Assembly: GCF_003997935.1 (NCBI RefSeq)
Contig: NZ_RZQL01000037.1
Span: 1 to 35,519 of the forward strand
DNA length: 35,519 nt
Reading direction: 5' to 3'
DNA from: Mesorhizobium sp. M7A.F.Ca.US.006.01.1.1
GTDB taxonomy: Bacteria > Pseudomonadota > Alphaproteobacteria > Rhizobiales > Rhizobiaceae
The position numbers were made by a program, and so were the translations under genes. Numbering within the stretch: the first letter of the stretch is position 1; each line of letters begins with the position of its first letter. Positions 1 through 8,906 of the stretch are shown here, piece by piece. The notes under the pieces were generated by a model. That model was not told where the DNA came from. It was given only the letters and a program-made list of their open reading frames with translations, and made no database searches.

Positions 1-1302
<1,302 letters not shown>

Positions 1303-1341
1303 GGCCTGAAATCCTCGGGGTTCGGGGGCAATTTTCGATTT

Positions 1342-1390
1342 ATGCAAGTCGTTGTTCCAAAACCGCTGCACACTTTTGGGCGACTTGCAT
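1342..1390. repeat. Short rhizobial palindromic repeat upstream of glyA
   Basis: Nested inverted repeat in the glyA 5' region. The outer arms are ATGCAAGTCG (1342-1351) and CGACTTGCAT (1381-1390). Inside them CCAAAA (1357-1362) pairs with TTTTGG (1374-1379). Read on the minus strand, the core is AAAAGTGTGCAGCGGTTTT. The same core, with two differences, occurs at 30445-30467, so this belongs to a dispersed family. Elements with this core are, from memory, frequent in Rhizobiales intergenic regions. It lies about 40-90 nt upstream of the glyA start and would fold in the leader RNA if it is transcribed. Confidence 0.75.
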
Positions 1391-1481
1391 TTGCCGCGCC
1401 ATTAACACAGTTGTTTTCGCCCCGCCACGTTTGCCGCGCGAAATTTGCTGGCCGGATTGCGCCAGCCAGGCCCGCGGGTCG

Positions 1482-3128
1482 TTATTTCCTCGCCTTCCGG
1501 CCCCTCAGCAAGGCCTCGGTGAGCGTGATCTCGGCAAACAGCGCCTGCGACGTATGGTCGTTGATCTCGCCGCTGCGAAACATGGCGCGCACGGCTTCGC
1601 GCTCGGCTTCGATGCCCGCAAATCTCAATTCGAGTTCCAGCCTCCCGGCTTCACGCGCCTCAGCGCGGGCCTCGTCGACTTCGTCCGAGGCGGCGATGCG
1701 GCGCCGGTAACCAGCGACGATGTTCTCTGCGGCGGCAAGCCTGGCGCCGGGCACCTCGCCTCCCTCATCATCAGCGGCTCCGGCAATGCTCTCGATGCGC
1801 GCAATTGCGGCTTTGGCGGCGCCGACACGCGCCAGGCGCTCCTCGGCGGCGCCGGCATCCTCACCGGGCTCGACCAGCCCCCTGGCGATCGTCGGCAGAG
1901 CGAGGCTGGCAAAGACCAGCGAGCAGATGATGACGCCGGCGGCCAGGAAAATGACCAGGTCGCGCGCCGGAAACGGCGAGCCGTCCGGCATGGCGAGCGG
2001 CAGCGACAATATGCCGGCCAGCGTGATGGCGCCGCGCACGCCGGCCACCGAACCGGCGAGCCGCACGCGCAACCCAAACGGCTCCGCCTTGCGCTTGCCC
2101 AGACGCGCGGCGATGCCGGCCGCGATATCGCCCACCCATATCCACAGGAAGCGCAACGCGATCAGGCACAGCGTCAGCGCGATGACGGTCGCGATCGGCT
2201 GGATGATCGGGTGCAGGCTCATGAGTTCCGGTGGCACATGGCGGATGATGTCGGGAAGCTGGAGCCCAAGCACGATGAAGAGAGCGCCGTTGAAAACGAA
2301 GGAAAGCGTCGTCCACAGCGACATCGTCTGCATGCGCGCCGAGACGCCGAGGAAACGAAACACGCCGGAGCCGCCGGTGAGCAGGCCGGCGGTGACAGCC
2401 GCCAGGATGCCGGAAGCTCCGACATGCTCGGCGCCGAGATAGGCGATGAAGGGCAGCAGGACCATCACCAGCACCTGCGCTTCGGCCGGCACGCCGCCGA
2501 TCCGGTTGAGCAATTGCAGCAGCTTGGCGGCAACGAACAGCGCCGCCACGCCGATCAGGATGCCGATCGCCACGGCATAGAGAAAACTGAGCGAAGCCGC
2601 GGCAAGGGAAAAGCTGCCGGTCAGCACTGCCGCGACGGCAAAGCGGAACATGACCAGCCCCGACGCATCGTTGAGCAGCGACTCGCCTTCCAGAATGTGC
2701 ATCAGCCGCGCCGGGACGACATTCCTGTCGACGATCGAGGACACGGCAACCGCGTCGGTCGGCGACAACACCGCGGCAAGCGCAAAAGCGACCACCAGAG
2801 GGATGCTCGGCACCAGCCAATGCAAGGCGTAGCCGAAGCCGACGATGGTGAAGAAAACCAGCCCTATGGCCAGATCCAGGATCGGTCCGCGCAGCGCCAT
2901 CAGTTCACGCTTGGGTGCGCCATAGGCATCGCCGAACAGCAGCGGCGGAATGAACACCAGCAGGAACAGTTCCGGATTGATCTCGACATGGATGCCGCGC
3001 ACCGGCCAGGCAAGCGCAGCACCGATCGCAATCTGCAGCACCGGCAACGGCACCCGCACCAGGCGAACCAAAGCGCCGGAAAGCGCCACGAAGACGAGCA
3101 CGACCAGAATGAAGACGGCGACTTCCAT
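1482..3128 (-). CDS. Na+/H+ antiporter, CPA1 (NhaP-like) family
   Basis: Inner-membrane cation/proton antiporter of about 548 aa. Roughly 12 hydrophobic segments fill the first 400 residues, beginning with EVAVFILVVLVFVALSG right at the start. The CPA1 signature blocks are present: LSPTDAVAVSSIV and GESLLNDASGLV (the acidic ND pair of the transport site). The last 130 residues are a charged, helical cytoplasmic tail rich in Glu and Ala. I chose ATG 3128 because the reading frame further upstream (to 3221) encodes non-hydrophobic, Trp/Arg-rich sequence and runs toward a terminator hairpin. ATG 3158 is an alternative. The gene is separated from ldtP upstream by an IS. Ion specificity (Na+ versus K+) cannot be read from the sequence. 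Confidence 0.9.
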   Translation of the reverse strand: MEVAVFILVVLVFVALSGALVRLVRVPLPVLQIAIGAALAWPVRGIHVEINPELFLLVFIPPLLFGDAYGAPKRELMALRGPILDLAIGLVFFTIVGFGYALHWLVPSIPLVVAFALAAVLSPTDAVAVSSIVDRNVVPARLMHILEGESLLNDASGLVMFRFAVAAVLTGSFSLAAASLSFLYAVAIGILIGVAALFVAAKLLQLLNRIGGVPAEAQVLVMVLLPFIAYLGAEHVGASGILAAVTAGLLTGGSGVFRFLGVSARMQTMSLWTTLSFVFNGALFIVLGLQLPDIIRHVPPELMSLHPIIQPIATVIALTLCLIALRFLWIWVGDIAAGIAARLGKRKAEPFGLRVRLAGSVAGVRGAITLAGILSLPLAMPDGSPFPARDLVIFLAAGVIICSLVFASLALPTIARGLVEPGEDAGAAEERLARVGAAKAAIARIESIAGAADDEGGEVPGARLAAAENIVAGYRRRIAASDEVDEARAEAREAGRLELELRFAGIEAEREAVRAMFRSGEINDHTSQALFAEITLTEALLRGRKARK

Positions 3129-3226
3129 GGTCCGGTTCCACGCTTTCCCGCCGACCATGCGCAAAGCCGGCCGATCCGTCCAGCCACCCGTCCCGTGAAA
3201 AACGCCGCGGCACCCGATCAATGAAA

Positions 3227-3250
3227 AAGGCCGCCCCGAGAGGCGGCCCT
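3227..3250. repeat. Left copy of 24-bp target duplication, a terminator hairpin
   Basis: A 24-bp sequence is identical here and at 4777-4800, directly abutting both ends of the IS. It is a GC-rich hairpin (GGCCGCC, loop CCGAGA, GGCGGCC). Before insertion it was flanked by A5 on the left and T5 on the right, that is, a bidirectional rho-independent terminator. This copy keeps the A-run at 3224-3228, so it retains a U-tract only for minus-strand transcription, and it can stop transposase readthrough before the antiporter gene. Confidence 0.92.
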
Positions 3251-3262
3251 CAGACTGCTGAC

Positions 3263-3292
3263 AAACCCCGTCGATTTTCGGCGGGGTTTTTT
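3263..3292 (+). terminator. Inward-facing terminator at left IS end
   Basis: AAACCCCG (3263-3270) pairs with the GCGGGGTTT region (3281-3289) around a short AT-rich loop, followed by six T (3287-3292). The upstream arm is the inner part of the IS inverted repeat. The U-tract lies on the plus strand, so the signal stops transcription entering the IS from the left. On the minus strand the hairpin lies just beyond the transposase stop. Confidence 0.7.
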
Positions 3293-3355
3293 GTTATGTG
3301 ATTGAAGTGTCTTGGACTGTTTGTGTCAGGAGATTTTGACAGGAGGCATTGAGCC

Positions 3356-4723
3356 TCATGCGCGGGCCGGCTTAGGCTTCGGGCACAGGCAAAGGGCGAT
3401 CTTCTTGATGTTTTGGGCTGCGGCGGCGATCAGGCACTGGCAGGCGACCTTGGTGAGACTTCGGAACCGCGCATAGCGGTGACCATGCAGTTGCTTGGCG
3501 TCGGCGAAGGAGCGCTCGACGGTCTCCTTGCGGCGGCGGTAGATAGCCTTGCCCCATGCGGTCAGCCGGTTGGCGTCGGTGCGCTCCTTCGCATCCGCCC
3601 AGACATGGCGGATGATGGTGCGCTGGGCCTTGGCATTGCTGGTGCAGGAGGCGAGAAGCGGGCAGTCGCGGCAGATAGTTGGGTCGCTCTTGTAGTGGCG
3701 GTAGCCATTGCGGTCGGTGGTGGCGTAGGCCAGCACCTGGCCCTGTGGGCAGCGATAGCCATCAGCCGCCGGCTCATGGGTGAAGGCCGACGGTGCCATC
3801 ATGCCGGGCTTGGGCGGTCTGGGGCGGCGATAGCCGGTGACACCGCGTATTGCCCGATCCTCCAGTCCTTTGGCGATGCCTGCCGTGGCATAGCCGGCGT
3901 CCAGCCCGACGGCGCCGACATCAAAGCCGAAGCGCTCCACCTGCCGATCGAGCCTCGACAGGTAGACGGTCGAATCGTGGACGATCGCCGTCGTGTGCGT
4001 GTCGGTGATGATGGCGTGCGCCGCATCCACCGTGCGGTGATCGAGATAGAAAAAGCCCTTCGGCTTGCCCTCGCGCACCATGTAGCCGCTGTCGGGGTCG
4101 GTGCGCGAGACCTTGGTCTCCTTCACCGCAGGCCGCCGCTCCTTCTGCTTCAGCGGCTTGTGGCCGTGCAGCGCCCGTTCGGTGTCGATGGCACGATCGA
4201 GGTCGGCCCAATAGTCGGCCCGCGACTTGGCGATCATCGCAAGATCGTATTTGCCCTTGTTGGCGTTGGCCTTCAGATGGGTGGAGTCGGTGTACAGCAC
4301 CATGCCGTCGACCAAGCCCGCCCGGATCGCCTGCTCAACAATGCGGTCGAAGATCGCCTGCGACACGCTGGTGTCGTCGTAACGCCGCCGCCGGTTCTGG
4401 CTCAACGTCGAGGCGTCGAACACCTTGTCCGTCAGTTTCAGTCGCAGGAACCAACGATAGGCGACATTGACCTCGATCTCGCGCACCAGCTGCCGCTCCG
4501 AGCGAACGCCAAACAGGTAGCCGATGAACAGCGCCTTGAACATCAAGGTCGGGTCGAGTGGCGGGCGGCCATTGTCGGGGCAATACAGAGGCGCGGTCAG
4601 ATCGTGGATGAAGGTGAAATCGATCACACGGTCGATCTTGCGCAAAAGGTGATCGGCAGGAACCAACTGATCCAGCGTCACCATCTCGAGCGCGGTCTGT
4701 TCAGGGGCGGCTCGCTTCAACAT
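3356..4723 (-). CDS. IS1182-family DDE transposase
   Basis: Transposase of 455 aa that cuts and joins the IS ends. The N-terminal part (about 10-110) is the DUF772-type region typical of IS1182/IS5-like enzymes, with the blocks LVPADHLLRKIDRVIDF and YRWFLRLKLTD. The likely catalytic triad is Asp146 (LYTDSTHLKANANKGKY), Asp275 (VGLDAGYATAGIAKGL) and Glu403 (KETVERSFADAKQLHG). A four-Cys cluster at about 325-360 (YRCPQG, CRDCPLLASC) could bind zinc. Start chosen at ATG 4723; a TTG five codons earlier is possible. No strong Shine-Dalgarno is visible, consistent with low expression. The frame is full length with no frameshift. Confidence 0.95.
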   Translation of the reverse strand: MLKRAAPEQTALEMVTLDQLVPADHLLRKIDRVIDFTFIHDLTAPLYCPDNGRPPLDPTLMFKALFIGYLFGVRSERQLVREIEVNVAYRWFLRLKLTDKVFDASTLSQNRRRRYDDTSVSQAIFDRIVEQAIRAGLVDGMVLYTDSTHLKANANKGKYDLAMIAKSRADYWADLDRAIDTERALHGHKPLKQKERRPAVKETKVSRTDPDSGYMVREGKPKGFFYLDHRTVDAAHAIITDTHTTAIVHDSTVYLSRLDRQVERFGFDVGAVGLDAGYATAGIAKGLEDRAIRGVTGYRRPRPPKPGMMAPSAFTHEPAADGYRCPQGQVLAYATTDRNGYRHYKSDPTICRDCPLLASCTSNAKAQRTIIRHVWADAKERTDANRLTAWGKAIYRRRKETVERSFADAKQLHGHRYARFRSLTKVACQCLIAAAAQNIKKIALCLCPKPKPARA

Positions 4724-4736
4724 GACCCAGTGAATC

Positions 4737-4764
4737 AAAAACCCCCAGCAAATGCCAGGGGTTT
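4737..4764 (-). terminator. Inward-facing terminator at right IS end
   Basis: Read on the minus strand, AAACCCC (4764-4758, inside the IS inverted repeat) pairs with GGGGGTTT and is followed by T5 (to 4737). This places a terminator immediately upstream of the transposase start at 4723. It would block readthrough from ldtP into the transposase. Confidence 0.65.
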
Positions 4765-4776
4765 GTCAGCAGTCTG

Positions 4777-4800
4777 AAGGCCGCCCCGAGAGGCGGCCCT
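4777..4800. repeat. Right copy of 24-bp target duplication
   Basis: Identical to 3227-3250. This copy kept the plus-strand T5 (4800-4804). On the minus strand, the direction of ldtP transcription, the hairpin is now followed by only TT and then the IS end CAGACTG. The original ldtP terminator therefore lost most of its U-tract on this side. Confidence 0.92.
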
Positions 4801-4821
4801 TTTTATATAAGAATCAGATGT

Positions 4822-6075
4822 TTATAGCGCAGACGTGATCTGCAGCTCGTTGTTGCCGTCAAGCGCGTAGACGTCATCGCGGAACTGCACGACGCCCGGA
4901 CCGGTCGACCAAGCCGAGAGATAGAGGAAGTGGACCGGCACCGGATTGGTGACCTGGATCGGCGTGTTTTCACCGGTCTTGATCGCCGCCTCGAAATGCT
5001 GGCGATCCCAGCCGGGCGTGTCGCGCAGGATCCAGGTGACGAGGTCGCGCACATTCTGCACGCGCACGCAGCCCGAGGAATCGAAACGCAACATCTTGCC
5101 GAACAGGCTCTGCTGCGGCGTGTCATGCATGTAGACGCCGTCAGGGCTCGGGAAATTGATCTTCACCGAAGCCATGGCGTTTTCCGAGCCGGGATCCTGG
5201 CGGAACCTGTACTTGGCGGCGTCGTCGGTCGACCAGTCCACATTCATCGGATCGACTTCGCTGCCATCGGGCGCGAACAGGCGGATGTGGCTGTTCTTGA
5301 GATAATCGGGATTTTTCCGCATCAGCGGAATGATGTCCTTGCGCACGATCGAGACCGGCGCGTTCCAGTATGGATTGACGATGATCTCATTGATCTTGGA
5401 ATTGACGATCGGCGTCTGCCGGTCGATCTTGCCGACGATCGCGGTGTGGCGAAGCACGACGCGGTCGTTCTCGACCGCTTCGACCTGCGCTGCCGGAATG
5501 TCGACCAGCACGTAGCGGCTGCCCAGCGTGCCGGCCTTCTCGCGCAGCCGCTGCAGATTGGTCTGCAACTGGCCAAGCCGGATCTGCGCCGAAACGTTCA
5601 TCGCCGCGTAGGTGTATTTGCCCATCGCGCCATCAGCCGGCAGGCCGTGACGCAGTTGGAAGCGCTTGACCGCCGAGTCGACATAGGAATCGAAAGCCGT
5701 CGAAATGCCGGCGCTTTGCGACAGGTCGCCGGAAACCATCAGCCGCTTGCGCAACGGCACCACATCGGGATCATCGACGCCGAGCTGCAGCTTCTTGGTC
5801 GCGGGAACCTCGACCCAGCCACCCTGCCCGACAATGTTCTGGTATTGCCCGACCGCCTGTTCCGTGAAGGCGACGGTCTGAGGGCTGAAGATCGGCAGCG
5901 TCGAGGCCACCTTGCCGCCCTCGCTGGCGCGGGCGTCGAACTGGTCGTCCCAATTGCCGCGCGCCGAGGATTTCAGGATATCACCGATCACATCCTGCGC
6001 ATTGGCGCTGCCGGCGACCACCGCGGCTGCGAGCGCGGAGGCTCCGGAGAGGAAAAAACGACGGCTGGTTCTCAT
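4822..6075 (-). CDS. ldtP: L,D-transpeptidase, YcbB-like, Tat signal
   Basis: Peptidoglycan cross-linking enzyme that forms L,D (3-3) bridges or attaches ligands in the periplasm; 417 aa. The N-terminus MRTSRRFFLSGASALAAAVV is a twin-arginine signal, cleaved probably after AxA (SANAQ). A PG_binding_1 domain covers about 125-160 (AVKRFQLRHGLPADG). A YkuD catalytic domain fills about 185-400, with His317 (YMHDTP) and Cys336 (DSSGCVRV). Start ATG 6075 is placed at the Tat signal with GGAACG just upstream; in-frame ATG 6090 and GTG 6108 also exist. The regulator ldtR lies upstream on the same strand. The LdtR-LdtP pairing is described in Liberibacter; assignment here rests on domain content and neighbourhood. 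Confidence 0.9.
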   Translation of the reverse strand: MRTSRRFFLSGASALAAAVVAGSANAQDVIGDILKSSARGNWDDQFDARASEGGKVASTLPIFSPQTVAFTEQAVGQYQNIVGQGGWVEVPATKKLQLGVDDPDVVPLRKRLMVSGDLSQSAGISTAFDSYVDSAVKRFQLRHGLPADGAMGKYTYAAMNVSAQIRLGQLQTNLQRLREKAGTLGSRYVLVDIPAAQVEAVENDRVVLRHTAIVGKIDRQTPIVNSKINEIIVNPYWNAPVSIVRKDIIPLMRKNPDYLKNSHIRLFAPDGSEVDPMNVDWSTDDAAKYRFRQDPGSENAMASVKINFPSPDGVYMHDTPQQSLFGKMLRFDSSGCVRVQNVRDLVTWILRDTPGWDRQHFEAAIKTGENTPIQVTNPVPVHFLYLSAWSTGPGVVQFRDDVYALDGNNELQITSAL

Positions 6076-6494
6076 GGACGTTCCAGACATTGGTAGCAGT
6101 TCGATCACTTGCTGCGTTGATCACCGGGCGATCTCGCCCGCACTGTAAAATTGGCAATCTTAACAATTAGCCAACCATGCTCCGTATCACCTTGGTGTGA
6201 CAGCGCCCAGGCGCGATACGGATTGCGGGTGAACGCATGGCCTTCACACCAGCATCACTGCCTCTCTCGGTTCCACTGGAATATGGCGGCAACGTGGCCT
6301 AGTGCCCCAAATCCGACCGGCCGGCATTCCGAAAAGAACAGTCCGTGCTATTTCGGTATCGATCGGCGATCGGCCGCCCAGTGTACCGACCAGCCAAATC
6401 AAAGAAAAGACCGATGCCTCTCGGCACCGGCCCTGACTGAAGGTCGATATTTCGGCCGCGCTTCTGTGGCGCGGGCCGGATCCGATGCGGCGCC
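6076..6494. other. ldtR-ldtP intergenic region, no gene
   Basis: This 419-bp spacer holds the ldtR terminator (6401-6430) and presumably the ldtP promoter. The plus-strand open frame at 6151-6507 has no ribosome binding site, a Cys/Pro/Ser-rich composition and overlaps the ldtR 3' end, so I do not treat it as a gene. I cannot pick an LdtR binding site with confidence. Confidence 0.6.
6401..6430 (-). terminator. Rho-independent terminator after ldtR
   Basis: On the minus strand CCGGTGCC pairs with GGCATCGG (one G-U pair) around GAGA (6430-6411), followed by the U-rich TCTTTTCTTT (6410-6401). It sits about 65 bp downstream of the ldtR stop and separates ldtR from ldtP transcription. Confidence 0.75.
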
Positions 6495-7010
6495 TTACAT
6501 CCGGTAGGCGATGGTGTCGTTCCAGAAGCGGTCGAGCCGCTGCAAAGCGCGGTTCATCTGCTTGAACTCGTCGGTGTTGATGCCGCCGACCTGTTCGATC
6601 GAGCCGACATGACGCTCGTAAAGGCCGGCGACGACCTCGGCCACCTCGTTGCCCTTCGGCGTCAGCGAGACACGGACCGAACGGCGGTCGATGCGCGAGC
6701 GCTGGTGGTTGATGAAGCCGAGATCGACCAGCTTCTTCAGATTGTAGGAGACGTTGGAGCCGAGATAGTAGCCACGCGAGCGCAGCTCGCCGGCGGTCAG
6801 CTCAGAATTGCCGATGTTGAACAGCAGCAGCGCCTGGATGGCATTGATGTCGGAACGGCCGTTGCGGTCGAATTCGTCCTTGATCACATCAAGCAGGCGG
6901 CGGTGCAGCCGCTCAACAAGCTGCAGCGATTCCATGTACAGGGAACGGATAGCCTCGCGGCGATCGTCGGATACGTTGGCGGTCTTCGCCGCCGGACGCG
7001 AATTGATCAT
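6495..7010 (-). CDS. ldtR: MarR-family regulator LdtR
   Basis: Cytoplasmic winged-helix regulator of 171 aa. The wHTH lies at about 55-125, with recognition segment YYLGSNVSYNLKKLVDLGFI and wing RSRIDRRSVRVSLTPKG. Flanking N- and C-terminal helices serve dimerisation. The sequence and its position directly upstream of an L,D-transpeptidase match LdtR, known in Liberibacter and Sinorhizobium to control ldtP and cell-envelope or osmotic stress genes. Start ATG 7010 has a good purine-rich SD (GAGAGGCAAAG). The gene has its own terminator. Which promoters it binds here is inferred only. Confidence 0.9.
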   Translation of the reverse strand: MINSRPAAKTANVSDDRREAIRSLYMESLQLVERLHRRLLDVIKDEFDRNGRSDINAIQALLLFNIGNSELTAGELRSRGYYLGSNVSYNLKKLVDLGFINHQRSRIDRRSVRVSLTPKGNEVAEVVAGLYERHVGSIEQVGGINTDEFKQMNRALQRLDRFWNDTIAYRM

Positions 7011-7248
7011 TGTCTTTGCCTCTCGTTTGTCGCCCTGGTGATTTTTTGTTTTTCACCTTGATCGCGACACTATCGAATACTCATAAAATTCGACTTAAAC
7101 GCTAGGGCTAACAAGAGCTTACCGGCAAGAGGTTTCGGAAGAGGCTTAACGAACGGTCACCCGAGCAAGGATAATTAACCTAAAGATTTCGGCAACGATT
7201 GCGGGGCTCATTCGAGGCGACAGCCGGGCCGCCAATGGGTTCAACGGC

Positions 7249-7671
7249 TTAGTGGCGGACCGGGCGCTTCTGCAGGTGGATGATGACACGGAAGACGATA
7301 TAGAGCACCGCCACCGCCGCATGCGAGACGACAATCAGCAAGCGGTGGCCGAATAGCTCGGGAAAGCCGGCATACATGACCGTCTCGGTCACCGCGCAAA
7401 TGAACCAGATCACCGGGCCCCAGGACGCCAGCATCCACAGGCCGGCAGCGGCAAAGGGAAAGAACACGGCGAGCACCACCGCCGCGACCTGCCAGTGCAC
7501 GGGCATCAGGTCGAAACGCCATAGTGTGCCCGGATAAAAGCCGATCAGCTTGATCCAGTAGAGAATGCCGAACAGCAGGCAGTAGCCCGATATGACGCGC
7601 TGGAACCAGGCGAAGATCACCTCCACCCCGGAGGGCTGCAGCACGACGCGCCTTGAGGTCACCTCGCTCAT
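7249..7671 (-). CDS. DUF6163 family membrane protein
   Basis: A 140-aa integral membrane protein with four hydrophobic segments at about 20-42, 48-75, 80-98 and 108-128. Its start ATG (7671-7669) overlaps the stop of the upstream hydrolase by 4 bp (ATGA), indicating translational coupling. It ends in the basic HLQKRPVRH. It matches my memory of the rhizobial DUF6163 family, which sits beside ldtR; function is unknown. The longer frame upstream lies inside the hydrolase gene and is rejected as the start. Confidence 0.75.
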   Translation of the reverse strand: MSEVTSRRVVLQPSGVEVIFAWFQRVISGYCLLFGILYWIKLIGFYPGTLWRFDLMPVHWQVAAVVLAVFFPFAAAGLWMLASWGPVIWFICAVTETVMYAGFPELFGHRLLIVVSHAAVAVLYIVFRVIIHLQKRPVRH

Positions 7672-8711
7672 ATCATGAGTTCCCATTCGCCGAGCGGAGC
7701 GAAATAGGCGTCGACATCCGCCTCGCTGACCGCATCGAGGCTCGCGGGCCGCCATTGCGGCTTCGAGCCCTTGTCAATGATGGCGGCGCGGATGCCTTCG
7801 TAGAAATCATGGCCAGCGAGCATCCGGTTGAGAATGCGGAACTCCATCTTCATGCAGGCTTCCATGGACAGCGTCAGTCCGGCGCTGATCTGCCGCCAGG
7901 CGACACGCAGGCTGGTCGGCGAGCGGGTGCGGATCGTCGCCAGTGTCTTTGCCGCGAACTCGTCGGCGTCCGCCGCACGCTCGAGGCTGTCGATGACGCG
8001 GTTCAGGGACGGTTGCGAAAAATGGCGAACAATCGCCTCCAGCGTCGGTCTGTCGGTTTCTCGCCTTGCCTGCACGAATAAGCCGCGCAGCACCGATTCC
8101 GGATCGCCGGTCAACGCCAGCCGGTCGAGGAAGCCAGCCTGGTCCTCGGCCTTGATGGTGTGGGTGGCCAGCCCCGACCATAGCGCGTCGCCATAGCGGA
8201 TGCGATTGCCGGTCAGCGCCAGATACATACCGAAGGAGCCGCCCAGGTCAGGCAGCAGGTGGCTGGCGCCAACATCCGGAAAGAAGCCGATGCCGACTTC
8301 CGGCATGGCAAATTGGGCATTCTCGGTCATCACCCGGTGCGAGCCGTGGAAGGAGATGCCGACACCACCGCCCATGACGATGCCGTCGATCAGGGCCACA
8401 TAAGGTTTCTTGAAACTGTTGATGCGGGCGTTGAGGCGATATTCGTCGGCGAAGAACTCGACCGGCGGTTTTCCCGCCCGGCCTGTCTCATAGACATGCA
8501 GGATATCGCCGCCGGCCGAAAAGGCCCTGCCCTCTGCCTTGACGACGATGACGTCAATGCCCTGGTCGACCTCCCAGGCGGAAAGAGCAGCGTCGAGCGC
8601 CCCGATCATGCGGTGCGTCAAGGCATTGAGCGCCTGCGGCCGCGTCAAGGTGACGACGCCGGCCCGGCCCAGATGTTCGAAGCGGATCTCGTCGCCTCCG
8701 CCAAAATCCAT
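7668..8711 (-). CDS. 3-hydroxyisobutyryl-CoA hydrolase (crotonase fold)
   Basis: Enzyme of valine degradation that hydrolyses 3-hydroxyisobutyryl-CoA to free acid and CoA; 347 aa. It is a crotonase-fold protein with the oxyanion-hole segments AFSAGGDI (about 63-70) and GGGVGISFHGSHRV (about 113-127). The HIBCH-type active site is MPEVGIGFFPDVGASHLL, with Glu138 and Asp146. The length and the C-terminal extension (GHDFYEGIRAAIIDKG) fit HIBCH rather than a 260-aa enoyl-CoA hydratase. I chose ATG 8711; the frame extends to 8786 without family-like sequence. It may share a transcript with the DUF6163 gene. Confidence 0.88.
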   Translation of the reverse strand: MDFGGGDEIRFEHLGRAGVVTLTRPQALNALTHRMIGALDAALSAWEVDQGIDVIVVKAEGRAFSAGGDILHVYETGRAGKPPVEFFADEYRLNARINSFKKPYVALIDGIVMGGGVGISFHGSHRVMTENAQFAMPEVGIGFFPDVGASHLLPDLGGSFGMYLALTGNRIRYGDALWSGLATHTIKAEDQAGFLDRLALTGDPESVLRGLFVQARRETDRPTLEAIVRHFSQPSLNRVIDSLERAADADEFAAKTLATIRTRSPTSLRVAWRQISAGLTLSMEACMKMEFRILNRMLAGHDFYEGIRAAIIDKGSKPQWRPASLDAVSEADVDAYFAPLGEWELMI

Positions 8712-8906
8712 CGTGAAGAATCCCTTCCCCGGCCGCCGGGACTGAAGTGCTAAAGCGTGGCGCATGGTTGCGTCAATGGCGAGCACACCGGTGCAAGCTC
8801 TGGCCCGGACCAGGAGCCAGTGCTAAAAATCGAGCTGCAATACTGAAAACTGGATAGAGTTCATTGCAGCGCAGCTCTGGTGGGTCTTCGAACGGGACGA
8901 TTGTTT

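Larger units (their letters stand above)
3251..4776 (-). mobile_element. Complete IS1182-family insertion sequence (1526 bp)
   Basis: The element is bounded by perfect 19-bp terminal inverted repeats CAGACTGCTGACAAACCCC (3251-3269 and complement at 4758-4776). It is flanked by a 24-bp direct repeat (3227-3250 and 4777-4800) and encodes one intact transposase. The target is a palindromic terminator between ldtP and the antiporter gene. Long duplications and palindromic targets are known in the IS1182 family. Intact ends, an intact ORF and a perfect duplication suggest a recent and possibly still active insertion. Both IR ends also form the outer arm of a terminator hairpin. Confidence 0.95.

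Noticed and set aside
3413..4777. Plus-strand frame of 454 codons opposite the transposase
   Set aside because: It runs into the IS terminal repeat, has no SD and mirrors the third-position GC bias of the real transposase.
6151..6507. 118-codon plus-strand frame between ldtP and ldtR
   Set aside because: No SD, low-complexity composition, crosses the ldtR terminator and its coding 3' end.
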